A stretch of 64,000 bases of DNA from Ceratodon purpureus. Lineage: Eukaryota; Streptophyta; Bryopsida; Pseudoditrichales; Ditrichaceae. Each line of letters starts with the position of its first letter. The stretch's first letter is position 1. Positions 36,078-45,356 of the stretch are shown piece after piece. A program made the translations under genes and the position numbers. The notes beneath the pieces are model-generated. The model saw only the letters and a list, made by a program, of their open reading frames with translations. It did no database searches and was not told the origin of the DNA. Location of the stretch: assembly GCA_014871385.1 (NCBI GenBank), contig CM026425.1, positions 12,488,533-12,552,532 of the forward strand. The letters run 5' to 3'.

Positions 36078-36577
36078 GTGGGTTTTTGCCCGTAACGAAT
36101 GTCGTGGGTGGCCTCGGTCGGCCCTCGTTGCATAGGTATGTGATGGACAGCGAGTTGGGATTTTGCCACTGACGACAGTAGTAAATAGTAATGATTGTTG
36201 AGAACAGTGGGCGGTCTTGATGACTTAACTCTGCAGGTATCCGATAACACTGTAATAACCGCAGCCAAAGCATTTATCTGATGCGTCAAACCTAGGTGCA
36301 GGTCTTTAGCCCTAAACAGGAATCTAGGACTTTAACGCCTAGAAGTTGTTTTATTGGTAATCCCATGGTAATCGACAGTGAAGCAATCTGTTGGAGGTTA
36401 CTGACATGTGCGCCATCATAATGACCTCGGTTTCATAAATCTCAGTTTACTCACCTTAATACAGCCTTAACACTGCCGTATTCCTGGGACGATGATTCAC
36501 CGCATCTTTTCACCCTAAACCATTACAGCAGTATCGTAATTGCCGGCGGCTCACTCATACTACCTGTGCGCTGATCT

Positions 36578-36587
36578 CTATATATGA
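36578..36587 (+). promoter_or_regulatory. TATA box of the copy B 224-aa gene
   Basis: CTATATATGA followed by ATG 36621. Conserved with copy A (14473-14482), although the DNA around it is otherwise diverged. Confidence 0.6.
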
Positions 36588-36620
36588 GGTTATTGCAGAA
36601 CGCTGGGTCATTTCCACCTG

Positions 36621-37295
36621 ATGCCAATAGACCTCGCAATGAATCCGATTTGTTTTAGCCTAGGCCTTAGATCGCGAATTATGTTAGACACCAGCTCCAT
36701 GATGGATCCGCAGATCGGGGATATAGTGTTTCGCAAGCCCTCCGCGCAGGCCAAGATTGAGTTTTCACTCTATCAGTCCGCTGAGGATTGGTCTCAGAAT
36801 TTTAAGACGTGGCTTTTGAAGGTGTTTACCTGCAGTGTGCTCTATGATGATCAATTTTTTCATTCCACTGACGCTCCAAAGAAGATGAGGTGCATCATGC
36901 TTTTCGTCTGGATACCTGGCCAAGGTTTTCAGGAAGCACCTTCTGGAGGAATCATGACACCTCATATTCCTCCGAGTGAGTCCACAACCTTCCATCGACT
37001 GAGTCAGGTGGGGTTCTTCCCGGACGGCAACAGCGTCACGTTGTGTTTTGCGCAGCCCTCCCCACCCGACCCAGTCACGTTTCTCAGAGTCGAATTCTGG
37101 AGAGACACGTACCGCCAGGAAGCGTATTCGGGGCTGCAGGTTCTTAATGTTGTTGACAACCCTTCGATGCAGTGCCCTACTCTGCGCATGATTTCTCTAT
37201 GGAAACGAAATGGCGAAAGATGGATTTGTGATAGTTCTGTGATAGGTCCAAGTCTGCAGTCTGTATCGGAGGTGGCGAAGGAAGTTCCCGTTTGA
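36621..37295 (+). CDS. Conserved 224-aa element protein of unknown function, copy B
   Basis: Starts MPIDLAMNP, stop TGA at 37293-37295. About 94% identical in protein to copy A (about 14 differences). The final roughly 95 coding bases are identical, and similarity breaks off just after the stop. The transposase, ParB-methyltransferase and 155-aa genes of the two copies are much more different. No family recognised. Soluble, with Trp-rich (EDWSQNFKTWLL) and Pro-rich segments. The contrast in divergence implies recent recombination or gene conversion over this gene, or separate transfer. Confidence 0.78.
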   Translation: MPIDLAMNPICFSLGLRSRIMLDTSSMMDPQIGDIVFRKPSAQAKIEFSLYQSAEDWSQNFKTWLLKVFTCSVLYDDQFFHSTDAPKKMRCIMLFVWIPGQGFQEAPSGGIMTPHIPPSESTTFHRLSQVGFFPDGNSVTLCFAQPSPPDPVTFLRVEFWRDTYRQEAYSGLQVLNVVDNPSMQCPTLRMISLWKRNGERWICDSSVIGPSLQSVSEVAKEVPV

Positions 37296-38149
37296 CATCT
37301 ATTGTTGCAACATTCCAGTATTGTCCTCTGTAGTACATGGCCCGCTAGGTTGCTGAGGGACAGCCGTATGCAGAGAGACATCAAATTTTCACCTACGTAT
37401 ATGAGTATATGAGAAGGAAGTAGACAGCGTGAACTGATCGCAGATTCGCAAGAGGCCTTTGCGAGAATCATTGTATTGTTCTCATTTTGGTCCGTTAATA
37501 CATACATAATCACTTTGAAATCAGCACCACTCCTTACATATGAGGTTTGCAAATTGCACTGTATGTATTATAACGCTTCTATCAATCAACCGAAACCTTC
37601 CTCATCAATCCCCATGACCATTCCGCACTTTAGGCGGGCGTGCATGATGAATTCGTCGTCCCCGATGCGAACCGACACCCATGCGGGCAGTACTCAAACT
37701 ATTATCTGGCTAGGTATCATCTGGACCGGATATTGTGGTAACCCGGCTGTCGGAATTCCATGCCACTGCAGCTCTGTTCCCATGTCCGTAGTACCCCTGA
37801 TGGACAGATCCCAGAATGTTGCTGTCGGATCCTACAATGGGTTTAGGCCACTCATCCATGTCGTGGTTACCCCGCGACCACCTCCTCCAGTTTCCTTCCG
37901 AAAGTTCCAACGGTGGCTTATGATATGAGGGGATATAATGGAGGGCCTTTTCGTTAACGCCTTAATCATCCCTTTATTGCTCGTCGACACAGTTGTTACA
38001 AATCGTCGCACTCTAGCCATTTGGGAATCTAACAAGACAATGCCAAGATGTCATCACTCCTTGCAACCTATTCTTGTGATAACTTGAAGCTTTCCAAGTC
38101 TAATACCAGGCCTCACCGCAGCAGTCATTTACATACGCTACCCTATGCG
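37296..38149. other. Between convergent genes; one variant palindrome
   Basis: No gene seen. TGTCGGATCCTACA (one mismatch) at 37823-37836 sits in a GC-rich module related to those at 35.5 and 36.0 kb. Confidence 0.5.
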
Positions 38150-38617
38150 CTACTGCTCAACTTCGCCGTTCTCTGTGTACTCTTCCAAGAAATCTAGCCT
38201 CTCCTTGCCCTCGTGGTCTTGAAGGTTGATTCCAATCTCAGTCTCCGTCGACGCAGGCACACTGGGTCGCACATAAGGCTTTCGCAGCAGTGACACGTAC
38301 ATCTTTCCGTCCCCAACCGCACCTCCGTATGGATTTGACACATTCCAAACTTTCTTTGGTTGGCTTGGAGTGAAGCTCTTCGGTTTCCACGACGGACTTG
38401 AAATCTTTGGAAGTACTCCAAAAGTGCGAAGCTCGCAGTATGATCCAACTCTTGGAGGAACCACGGAATTATCATGCATGTTTTCAGCTCTATCCACAGT
38501 AGAACCTACACATGTACTCACCACCGAATAGTCACCCAAGTTTGAGAGGATGTCGATGACCTCACATTCCTCCACGTTGGGAACCCAAACATCAGTTTCC
38601 TTCTCTACCCTCTCCAT
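38150..38617 (-). CDS. Small acidic element protein of unknown function, copy B (155 aa)
   Basis: ATG 38617 (MERVEKETDVWVP) to stop at 38150. Counterpart of 15992-16455 with the conserved blocks VWVP..EECEVI.ILSNLGDYS, NPYGGAVGDGKMYVS and GINL..HEGKERLDF. The middle is poorly conserved. Upstream on the minus strand are two direct-repeat sites TGTCGGATCGGATATT at 38649 and 38713, so the gene may be controlled by the element's palindrome-binding factor. Function unknown; convergent with the 224-aa gene. Confidence 0.65.
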   Translation of the reverse strand: MERVEKETDVWVPNVEECEVIDILSNLGDYSVVSTCVGSTVDRAENMHDNSVVPPRVGSYCELRTFGVLPKISSPSWKPKSFTPSQPKKVWNVSNPYGGAVGDGKMYVSLLRKPYVRPSVPASTETEIGINLQDHEGKERLDFLEEYTENGEVEQ

Positions 38618-38648
38618 TAAGTGCCACTTCTAGTTCAATTTTGGCAAG

Positions 38649-38730
38649 TGTCGGATCGGATATTAAAATCCACGGACATGTTCAAGAGGGGTACCCTCCT
38701 AATTTTGGCACCTGTCGGATCGGATATTCA
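38649..38730. promoter_or_regulatory. Two repeated TGTCGGATCGGATATT sites upstream of the 155-aa gene
   Basis: Direct repeats, starting at 38649 and 38713 (64 bp apart), each followed by AAAATCCACGGA or CAAATCCACGGA and later GGAGGGGTACCCT or GAGGGGTACCCT. The left half matches the TGTCGGATC half-site; the right half is altered. Confidence 0.55.
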
Positions 38731-38838
38731 AATCCACGGATTCGTTCAGGAGGGGTACCCTGCTAATTTTCTCGCTCCCCGGTGCCGCGGAAATAGGTCC
38801 CATTTCACGAAATTTTGGTGGCCGGCGGTGAAATTTTC

Positions 38839-38876
38839 TGCTCACCGCTCACCTGCTCACCGCTCACCGCTGCCAC
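38839..38876. repeat. Terminal-type block, right end of copy B
   Basis: Series of GCTCACC repeats ending CCGCTGCCAC at 38876. Its inverse matches 20437-20458 with two mismatches in 22 bp, and the copy A right end shares the same design. Similarity stops right after GCCAC, which supports this base as the element edge. Confidence 0.5.
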
Positions 38877-39210
38877 ACCAGAATTCCCGGGAATTGTAGT
38901 GCTATTTGTGAACCTCATGGGCAGGATCCTCGTGGTCTATCCTGTAGTTTGTTCAAGGCTAGTTCTTTCAAGTGCAGGGTTCCTAACTGTCCGGATGTAT
39001 GGAATTAGCATCCCCATCTGTGTAGCTCTTAGCATTTTTTCCAAGTACCGATCCTGCACCCGGCGTGTATTGTTTACCTGTCTCGATGTTGTTATTGAGT
39101 CGTTTGAATGTGGATTTGTTATATCCTTTTTTTTCTGATGAAAGATACTCTTGGAAAAAATGAGTGTCCAATGGCTTATTAGATTGAGTTTAAATCACAA
39201 TTCTCTGCAG

Positions 39211-40236
39211 TGATCGCAGAGTCGGGCGTTGCTTCCAGCTGCGAAGAAGGCGAGCGAAACACACTTGGCTCACAGGCTAGCGAGACGAAGGAAATCACGG
39301 CCAGCAATGGTTGCCCCTCGAGGGAGGAGATTGCCGGCGCATCTACTTGCCATATATGCAAGGCAAAGCCTGCGGCTGTCAGGCTCAAGGTCAGTGACTC
39401 CGACCTTTGTTGCTTTGCCCAGAGATCTCTGTATGTCTTATTTTCACATCAAATAATTGTCGACGTCGTACCCTGTAATTGTAACGTGGAACTGATGTTG
39501 AATGCTTTCGGTGATGTAGGCCTGTGGTCACGACACGTTTTGTTTTGGTTGTATCAATGGCTTGCGCGTTTGCCCCACCTGCAACGGACCGGTTTCGGGA
39601 TGGGAGGCGATTCGAAAAAGTCGACCAAGTCAGCTTCTGGCAGATAAGGTGGCGGCTGCTAGCACAAGCCAGTCTGAAGAAAACGGGTTCAAGGGCACAG
39701 TGGCGACGGATTTGAATTTCGAAGAGCGTGCAGACATTGATGAGAGCCATGACTACTCTGATGAAGATGACATCAGAAATGACGGGTTAGTCCACTGGTG
39801 CGACGATCAGATTTTTTCTCAAGGTGGTCTACGTTCTGTTTCTGTTGAGGTTCTAGAGAAGGGAGAAGAGGCAGAGGTGTTGTTGTCGACAAAGGACGGT
39901 GGAGTTAAAGAAACTGCTGCCACCACTAGGAAGGTGCACGCAACAACACCTTCGGTCCCTGAGACTCTCATAGGCAAAGAACCAGCTACGGCACTGAAGA
40001 CCAAGGTTTCCGGAAAGAAGGCCGAGGACGACAATATGAACCACACTCGAATTGTGAAGCGAACAATGAATGAGATTTTAGGTTTGACAATTGTGGAGGA
40101 GCCACCGAAGAAGAAGCCGGGGCGTCCACGCAGCGTTACGAAGAAGCAACAGGAGGAAAGTCTCGCTCAGGGACTTCGGGTGTCGAGAAACGCTTCTGTT
40201 CGGCAGACTGTTCCAGCTAAATTTAGAGATATGTAA
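39211..40236 (+). CDS. RING-finger (C3HC4) protein, probable E3 ubiquitin ligase; 5' end not resolved
   Basis: Exon a 39211-39389 follows a CTGCAG acceptor; donor AAG|GTCAGT. Exon b 39520-40236 follows GATGTAG. Joining them completes a RING: CHICKAKP then CGHDTFCFGC then CPTC, spacing C-x2-C...C-x-H-x3-C-x2-C...C-x2-C. C-terminal to it are an acidic region (ESHDYSDEDD) and a Lys/Pro-rich stretch (EEPPKKKPGRPRS) like an AT-hook. No good in-frame ATG precedes exon a, so an upstream exon is needed. It would have to lie in the 330 bp up to the element edge or beyond it. Likely role: ubiquitin transfer, perhaps nuclear. Host gene rather than element gene, though its position beside the element edge leaves this open. 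Confidence 0.65.
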
Positions 40237-40304
40237 TTTTTAGTTCCATAACAATTGCGTGAGTTCATAGGGTTGACTGAACATGCACTGAACTCTGATT
40301 TAGC

Positions 40305-40372
40305 TTTTCGGTGTTTGCTAGGTTGTGTTTCCTACTTTTCGGTGTTTGCTAGGTTGTGTTTCCTAATTTTCT
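40305..40372. repeat. Tandem duplication of about 34 bp downstream of the RING gene
   Basis: TTTTCGGTGTTTGCTAGG followed by TTGTGTTTCCTA occurs twice in a row, just 3' of the RING stop codon. Confidence 0.7.
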
Positions 40373-41393
40373 GTAAATTTAATCGGAATATGCTTTCTAT
40401 TTTTGTTTCTAAGTTTATTGACTATGCAAATGGAGTTGGTTTTAGGGATTGAGTTGTGCATTGTGTGATTGCTGTGCATTCAGACGACAGGGGTTTTGTA
40501 ACGTTCGCATCTCGGGACAGAGGTCGGTAGTGTGCATTTTGTTATTGGACTCTACCTTGATATGTAATTTGAATTGTGCGACTCTTATCTATTGCCCGGC
40601 TTCCAATACACATCGAAATCATACATATGCAAGTTGAAATGGAAACCGGCTGGGAATTAAATCTTTGACTGCTCACTTGGACAAAGTAAATTGCAATTAA
40701 GATAATGCCACTTTGTTTATTCTAAAACTTCATTGTAGAAATTAAGTCGCAGAAAAAATTAATCACTGAAATCGCACGTCATATGAACCTACAGACTGTA
40801 ATGTGTTGACTCACAAGTCTAAGCTCTCCCTCAGAAACACAAAGCTGCACATGCAAGCCCCACTCTGTTCTTAACAAGGCGAACAAACAGCATATAAGAG
40901 GACTCAAATGCCTACGGTGGACCAAATGTTTTAGAGTAAGTCTAGCCGTGTCCTGAAACCGTGTCTTGAACACTTTATCTAGAACTCTAGGCGGGTTCTT
41001 GATCTAGACGCATTGCCATGTCTTATGAAAGTGTGCATTTCGTTGGGCAGAGTTATGAATTAATCATACTGTCTCAAGATAAATAATTGCTAACTCAGTA
41101 CTTCAGCCTCTAGTCTGTCAACTCCACGAGGATTTCTTTGTAGCTGTGTGTGATGTCTTGGGAGTGAATTATGATAGAGCAATGAGTATTTGAGCAGGAC
41201 ATCTAATCGAAATGAATTCTAAGAAGCACCCGTTAAGACACAACTGAGACCTCGCCATGTGAACCTCCACATTACTATACACACGTCCGAGGCAGTTTGA
41301 TCAGGTTGGGCACACAACTTTGCGCATAGTGTTTTTGAACACCGTCGAGGAGGAAGTAGAGTGAGTGCTGACAAATAGTAAGAGTGACAGGAG
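40373..41393. other. Intergenic, no gene seen
   Basis: AT-rich; no supported coding frame on either strand. Likely holds the 3' UTR of the RING gene and the promoter of the 41.4-kb gene. Confidence 0.4.
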
Positions 41394-42437
41394 ATGGCAG
41401 ACCACGTAGGGAAGGGAAAGGAGATGGCCGAGGATGTTGGGAAGGAAAAGGAGCGAGAGAGTGACCCTTGTAACGGGGCTGAAAACTCGAATGAGAAATA
41501 TGAGTTGTGCATAGCTGGTGACTACGAGCAAGGGTACCTGGAAGTGTGGAAGGAATCGGCAGCGAGGAGGGGTGACGAGTATCAACTCCTGAGGGATGCA
41601 CCAACTAACCTACCTTGCTTGCGTTGGTGGCTGAAGACTGTGGCAGAGTTTGTGAAGGTCACCGGGCTGGAGGTTCCCAAGCATCACAAGGTTCGGGAGA
41701 TGCCTACACCAACTTGGCGAGGTACTTGGAAGATGAAGGCGTTGCTGCAGTTTCAAGCGGTGGCGCATGCCACTGGTATTATGCATCCACCACGACCGCG
41801 ACGGCTGAACACTCAACCATCTTGTGGTGAGCACCTTCAACCTGCAAAAGGGGGCGCATCGTCGAGGTCGCAGCCACCTTCGGGGAAACAGCCTTCATCG
41901 GAGAAGGAGACAGAGTCGGAGAAGCAGCCACGCATGGAGAAGCAGCCATCGTCGGAGAAGCTGCCACGCATAGACAAGCAGCCAACGTCGGTGAAGATTC
42001 CTTCGCCGAAGCAGCCTGCAACAGGGAATTTGGAAGCGGGATCATCAGGTGGGAAGCGGGTCGAAGGGACTTCAGGTGGGCCATCCAGTGGAAAGGAGAT
42101 GAAACTTCAGCCTGTTCTAGCATTGCCGGCGGTACCCCCGAACCTGCGGCCAGCAACAACAGTCCGTCGTCGTCGTCCATCTACCGATGCTGCAAGACTC
42201 GGCCCCAACGCGCGCACACTATCCCCAAATATGGCGGGTTGGTGCCGTGCCTGCAAACGGAGATACAGCGCGGGAAATCATCTCCTCCATTGTCTATACT
42301 CCATTGAACCGCCGCAAATTGCCCCTCCCAACAGAGTGAACGTTATAGAGCTGTCTTCTAGCAAGAGCGATGAGGAATCCGACGAATTCGATAGCGTCGC
42401 TCAAATGGCGGCGGAAGATTTCCTCCGCGGTTCTTAA
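41394..42437 (+). CDS. Lys/Pro/Ser-rich protein with C-terminal CxxC...HxxxC motif, 347 aa
   Basis: ATG at 41394 (MADHVGKGKEMAEDVGKEKE), stop TAA ending at 42437. A GTATGT donor right after the stop and a GTCGCAG acceptor near 42562 suggest a 3'-UTR intron. N-terminal 110 residues: a charged region, then a Trp-rich block (LRWWLKTVAEF, PTWRGTWKMK). Residues about 165-225: imperfect repeats of EKQP / KQPSSEK type. Near the C-terminus, WCRACKRRYSAGNHLLHC could be a zinc-binding C2HC knuckle, followed by an acidic tail (SSSKSDEESDEFDS). No known family recognised; the composition suggests a nuclear or nucleic-acid-associated protein, which is weak inference. Confidence 0.55.
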   Translation: MADHVGKGKEMAEDVGKEKERESDPCNGAENSNEKYELCIAGDYEQGYLEVWKESAARRGDEYQLLRDAPTNLPCLRWWLKTVAEFVKVTGLEVPKHHKVREMPTPTWRGTWKMKALLQFQAVAHATGIMHPPRPRRLNTQPSCGEHLQPAKGGASSRSQPPSGKQPSSEKETESEKQPRMEKQPSSEKLPRIDKQPTSVKIPSPKQPATGNLEAGSSGGKRVEGTSGGPSSGKEMKLQPVLALPAVPPNLRPATTVRRRRPSTDAARLGPNARTLSPNMAGWCRACKRRYSAGNHLLHCLYSIEPPQIAPPNRVNVIELSSSKSDEESDEFDSVAQMAAEDFLRGS

Positions 42438-43770
42438 GGTATGTCTTTGATCACCTGCATGTAGCTAGTAGCTCGTTCATTCAACTTTGCATGCTTACTG
42501 TCAGTTCATTTATGTTGACTAATTTTTGGGCTCAGACTAACATTTTGGACTGTTGTCGCAGGAGAGGAAGACTGCACAGAACTACGTAGGAAGGGAAAAT
42601 TCAGCGTCGCATGGGGTGCAGAGATCAAACCGAACTCAATTCAAACAAGTGTGAACTGTTTACATTAGTCTACAAGGGGTTTCGGGGAGGGGTTGTTGGT
42701 ACTTTAGATGTTCCGAAAATGCCGTATTCGATGGAGTAGTTCGTGCTTGCCACTATAGAGTATTCAGACTGTCGTAGCTATGTCTTTCAGAATCTGTGAG
42801 AGACATGTTTTTGCAAAGAACCAGTGCTTTCTAATGCACTATACCTAATTAGCTCGTTGCTTGTTCTTCACAACTGTCGGCAATTGTAAATGTTCAGTTC
42901 CAAGAAGCTGTGTGTGCCACTTCTTGACTTTAAGTATCAATCTAAATATATAATATGTTTATTACAAAAATTGCAATGCCGCTCAAACTTCAGAACTTGT
43001 GCTTTGTAAACCAATATTGGTTTGGCAGAATGAGGTTTAAACATGTTATTTCATCATGTAATACACAAAAACATTATTTGAGGCATTCAGTAATTTGTGG
43101 CGTATGGTCTAATATGTAGGATGAGGTTTGTAGCATAGGTATGTTTGTTGACATTGGTTACAGTCTGATGAGTTCTGAAGATGAGTTCTGAAAGCCTCCC
43201 CTTTTACTGCATCATGTTGAGTCATCTTACTAACAAAACCCCGACTAACACAGCTTATACGAAACTTACACAACAAAATTGGAAATGCAATAAGAGTCAC
43301 CAAGAACAACTGTAATGACATTCACCATTTACACAATGAGCATGGAACAGACGTCACGCCATCTCAATCAGAATACACTGATGCCAGAAGCCAATTTACG
43401 GAAGTGCAAGTAATAAACAAGAAAATAAGAGTGATATCCAAAAAGAACAATATGTATTACGCTCTTGGCACAAAAGGTACATGACGCACAGTAAAGAGGA
43501 ACCACGAGGATAGCGGATTCTTAACTTTGATAAGCAGGACTCAGACGTAGCAGTCTGCACCAAAAACTACATGCTGAACTAAAACGAAAAAAAGAATAAA
43601 AAAAAATCTGGAATCCTCGAGCTCTCCAACAGAGCAGTGCCGTCAAAACCCGCAGAGTACATGGAAACAATCTGCCTAACACCCTCTACAACAACTGCCC
43701 ACATCTGTGCTTCAACGTAATGCAAACCATACTCTGTAGACGATAACAGAGGACATGCAAAGAGCGCAAG
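42438..43770. other. Intergenic, no gene seen
   Basis: About 1.3 kb of AT-rich DNA between the tails of convergent genes. Apart from a possible 3'-UTR exon of the 41.4-kb gene near 42562-42680, nothing is supported. Confidence 0.45.
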
Positions 43771-44274
43771 TCAAATTTCTGCACCTCGGTGAGCTTCATC
43801 GACCCAGACGTATGGCCCCGACCTCATCTTCTCACCATCTCCAAGCGAAATGACCATATTACCGGGGACCTGGAGCATCGCACGGAGTTCCACCATCTCG
43901 GGGAAGGATAGTCTGGCAAGAGGAGCTTGGCGGAAGCGGCTGTTATACATCGGAGTCTGAAGACTCCAAGCATTGCCGAAGCTCGCCCAATTCAAGGAGA
44001 ACTGCTCCTCCTGGAACAGCTTCTTGTCCACCCACGCTTGATCGGTCAACTGTGAGAACTCCCACCGAGCAAGTCGAAGAGCTGCATACTCCGGGCTCAT
44101 GTCAATGAAGTTCCTCCACAACTTGCAGGTACTGCGTGCCGCTTCAACGTCCTTGAAGGTGACGGGAATTCCGCGGGGAGGCTCAACCTGCTCCCATGGG
44201 TTGACGCCTTCTGCCATCTTCATCAGCAACTTCTCCAGGATCACGCTAACTGGCATGAGATGGAAGGAGTCCAT
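43771..44274 (-). CDS. F-box-like protein, 167 aa
   Basis: ATG at 44274 (MDSFHLMPVSVILEKLL), stop at 43771. N-terminal 75 residues fit an F-box-like pattern: hydrophobic VSVILEKLLMKM, then DVEAARSTCKLWRNFIDMSPEYAALRLARWEF, where CKLWR matches the VCKxWR core of F-box proteins. The rest (FSLNWASFGNAW, GPYVWVDEAHRG) is unassigned. A TATA box lies about 120 nt upstream. Such proteins normally bind SKP1 and recruit substrates to SCF ubiquitin ligases; that is family knowledge, and the assignment here is tentative. It could be a host gene or cargo of the transposon to the right. Confidence 0.5.
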   Translation of the reverse strand: MDSFHLMPVSVILEKLLMKMAEGVNPWEQVEPPRGIPVTFKDVEAARSTCKLWRNFIDMSPEYAALRLARWEFSQLTDQAWVDKKLFQEEQFSLNWASFGNAWSLQTPMYNSRFRQAPLARLSFPEMVELRAMLQVPGNMVISLGDGEKMRSGPYVWVDEAHRGAEI

Positions 44275-44393
44275 GCTGAAAACCAAAGGAGAGAAAAAAG
44301 TGTGAGCAACTGGGGGAGAGAGAGAGAGGGGCAAGACTGAACGCAAATAGTGGATTAAAGTAGAAGTGCATGAAGCTGTTGAGCAGTAAAAGT

Positions 44394-44403
44394 CTTATAT
44401 ACA
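44394..44403 (-). promoter_or_regulatory. TATA box of the F-box-like gene
   Basis: Reads TGTATATAAG on the minus strand, about 120 nt before ATG 44274. Between them is a CT-rich leader (CTCTCTCTCTCCCCC), common near plant transcription starts. Confidence 0.5.
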
Positions 44404-45356
44404 GCCAGTGACTCAAGGCATTTTTATTGATACGTACCTGATTACGAAATTGGAGAGCAGATCCCCACAAGTCCAGGATTTTTTACGTGAGGGGAAAAAT
44501 CCAATGATATCTCCTCATTGGTACTCCCATTTAACCCTGAAATTATTACAAACTCGACTTTTAGAACTTCTTTGATAATTACACTCTAAACAAATCAATC
44601 ATTCCCTACAATTTAGACCCAAGACATATGATATCATGCTATGTCAAGAAATTAAAACAATCAAAAGCATCTGATTTCAGATCTGTACATTCAAGTACAT
44701 CACCATAGTAAATGAATCTCATAATTAATGTGCATGTACCAAAACTGTGACCAACAAATACGGCATGTGTGATAGTATGATTACCTTGATTTTGGATTCA
44801 TGTCATCTCTCCCTTTTCACATGTGGACTGTAGGATCCACCTCAGGTCAAAAGCAGCACTCAATTCCTAGGTCCACTGGAGACTAGAGTATTAGAGCAGT
44901 CACCAGATTAATCGAGAAAAAAACAAACCAAATTACAAAGAGAGCACCAGTGACGTTTTCCAAACCAAACTACAATAGCAGTATCAAAACAAGCCAAAAT
45001 AGAGGTAACATGGACTCTATTGAAAAGGTTTACAGACAGGACAAATCATTAAGAACCGAGCAAACAAGGAGGGAAACAGGAAAACGTCTGAGGATAGTAC
45101 CTCGGGGGGAGTAAACTTTGCACACTGAAGCCATGCACATTGAATGCCCTTCCAAATTTTAATCTAACGTGCATTCAATCAACTCAAACCTGATCTGATG
45201 TGAACAGATATTAGGAACATATAAAAGCATATCAGGAAAACACAAAAAGACTGTTTCGTTGAGACAAAATTTAAATCAAGCATTATTTAAAATGAAAAAA
45301 AAAGAAACAAATTCCAAGTGAACAAGATGCAACAGTGGCACAATCAAGATAAGGCC
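44404..45356. other. Intergenic, no gene seen
   Basis: AT-rich; could contain 3' exons or UTR of the transposase gene on the minus strand, but none is supported. Confidence 0.35.

Larger units (their letters stand above)
20437..38876. mobile_element. Copy B of the ParB-methyltransferase/MULE-type DNA element, about 18.4 kb
   Basis: Bounded by candidate terminal inverted repeats (GTGGCAGCGG... at 20437, ...CCGCTGCCAC ending 38876). Carries the CTD-like gene, the 23.9-kb unknown gene, the ParB-methyltransferase gene, the transposase gene, the 224-aa gene and the 155-aa gene. Both large genes are open through all splice junctions, so this copy may be intact. No 9-bp target duplication is visible at these edges. 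The 18.1-kb gene, which shares the element's promoter type, lies outside this left edge, so the true left end could be nearer 16.75 kb. Confidence 0.6.

Noticed and set aside
20437-38876. A 9-bp target-site duplication flanking copy B
   Set aside because: The nine bases outside the two proposed ends do not match, so none is claimed.
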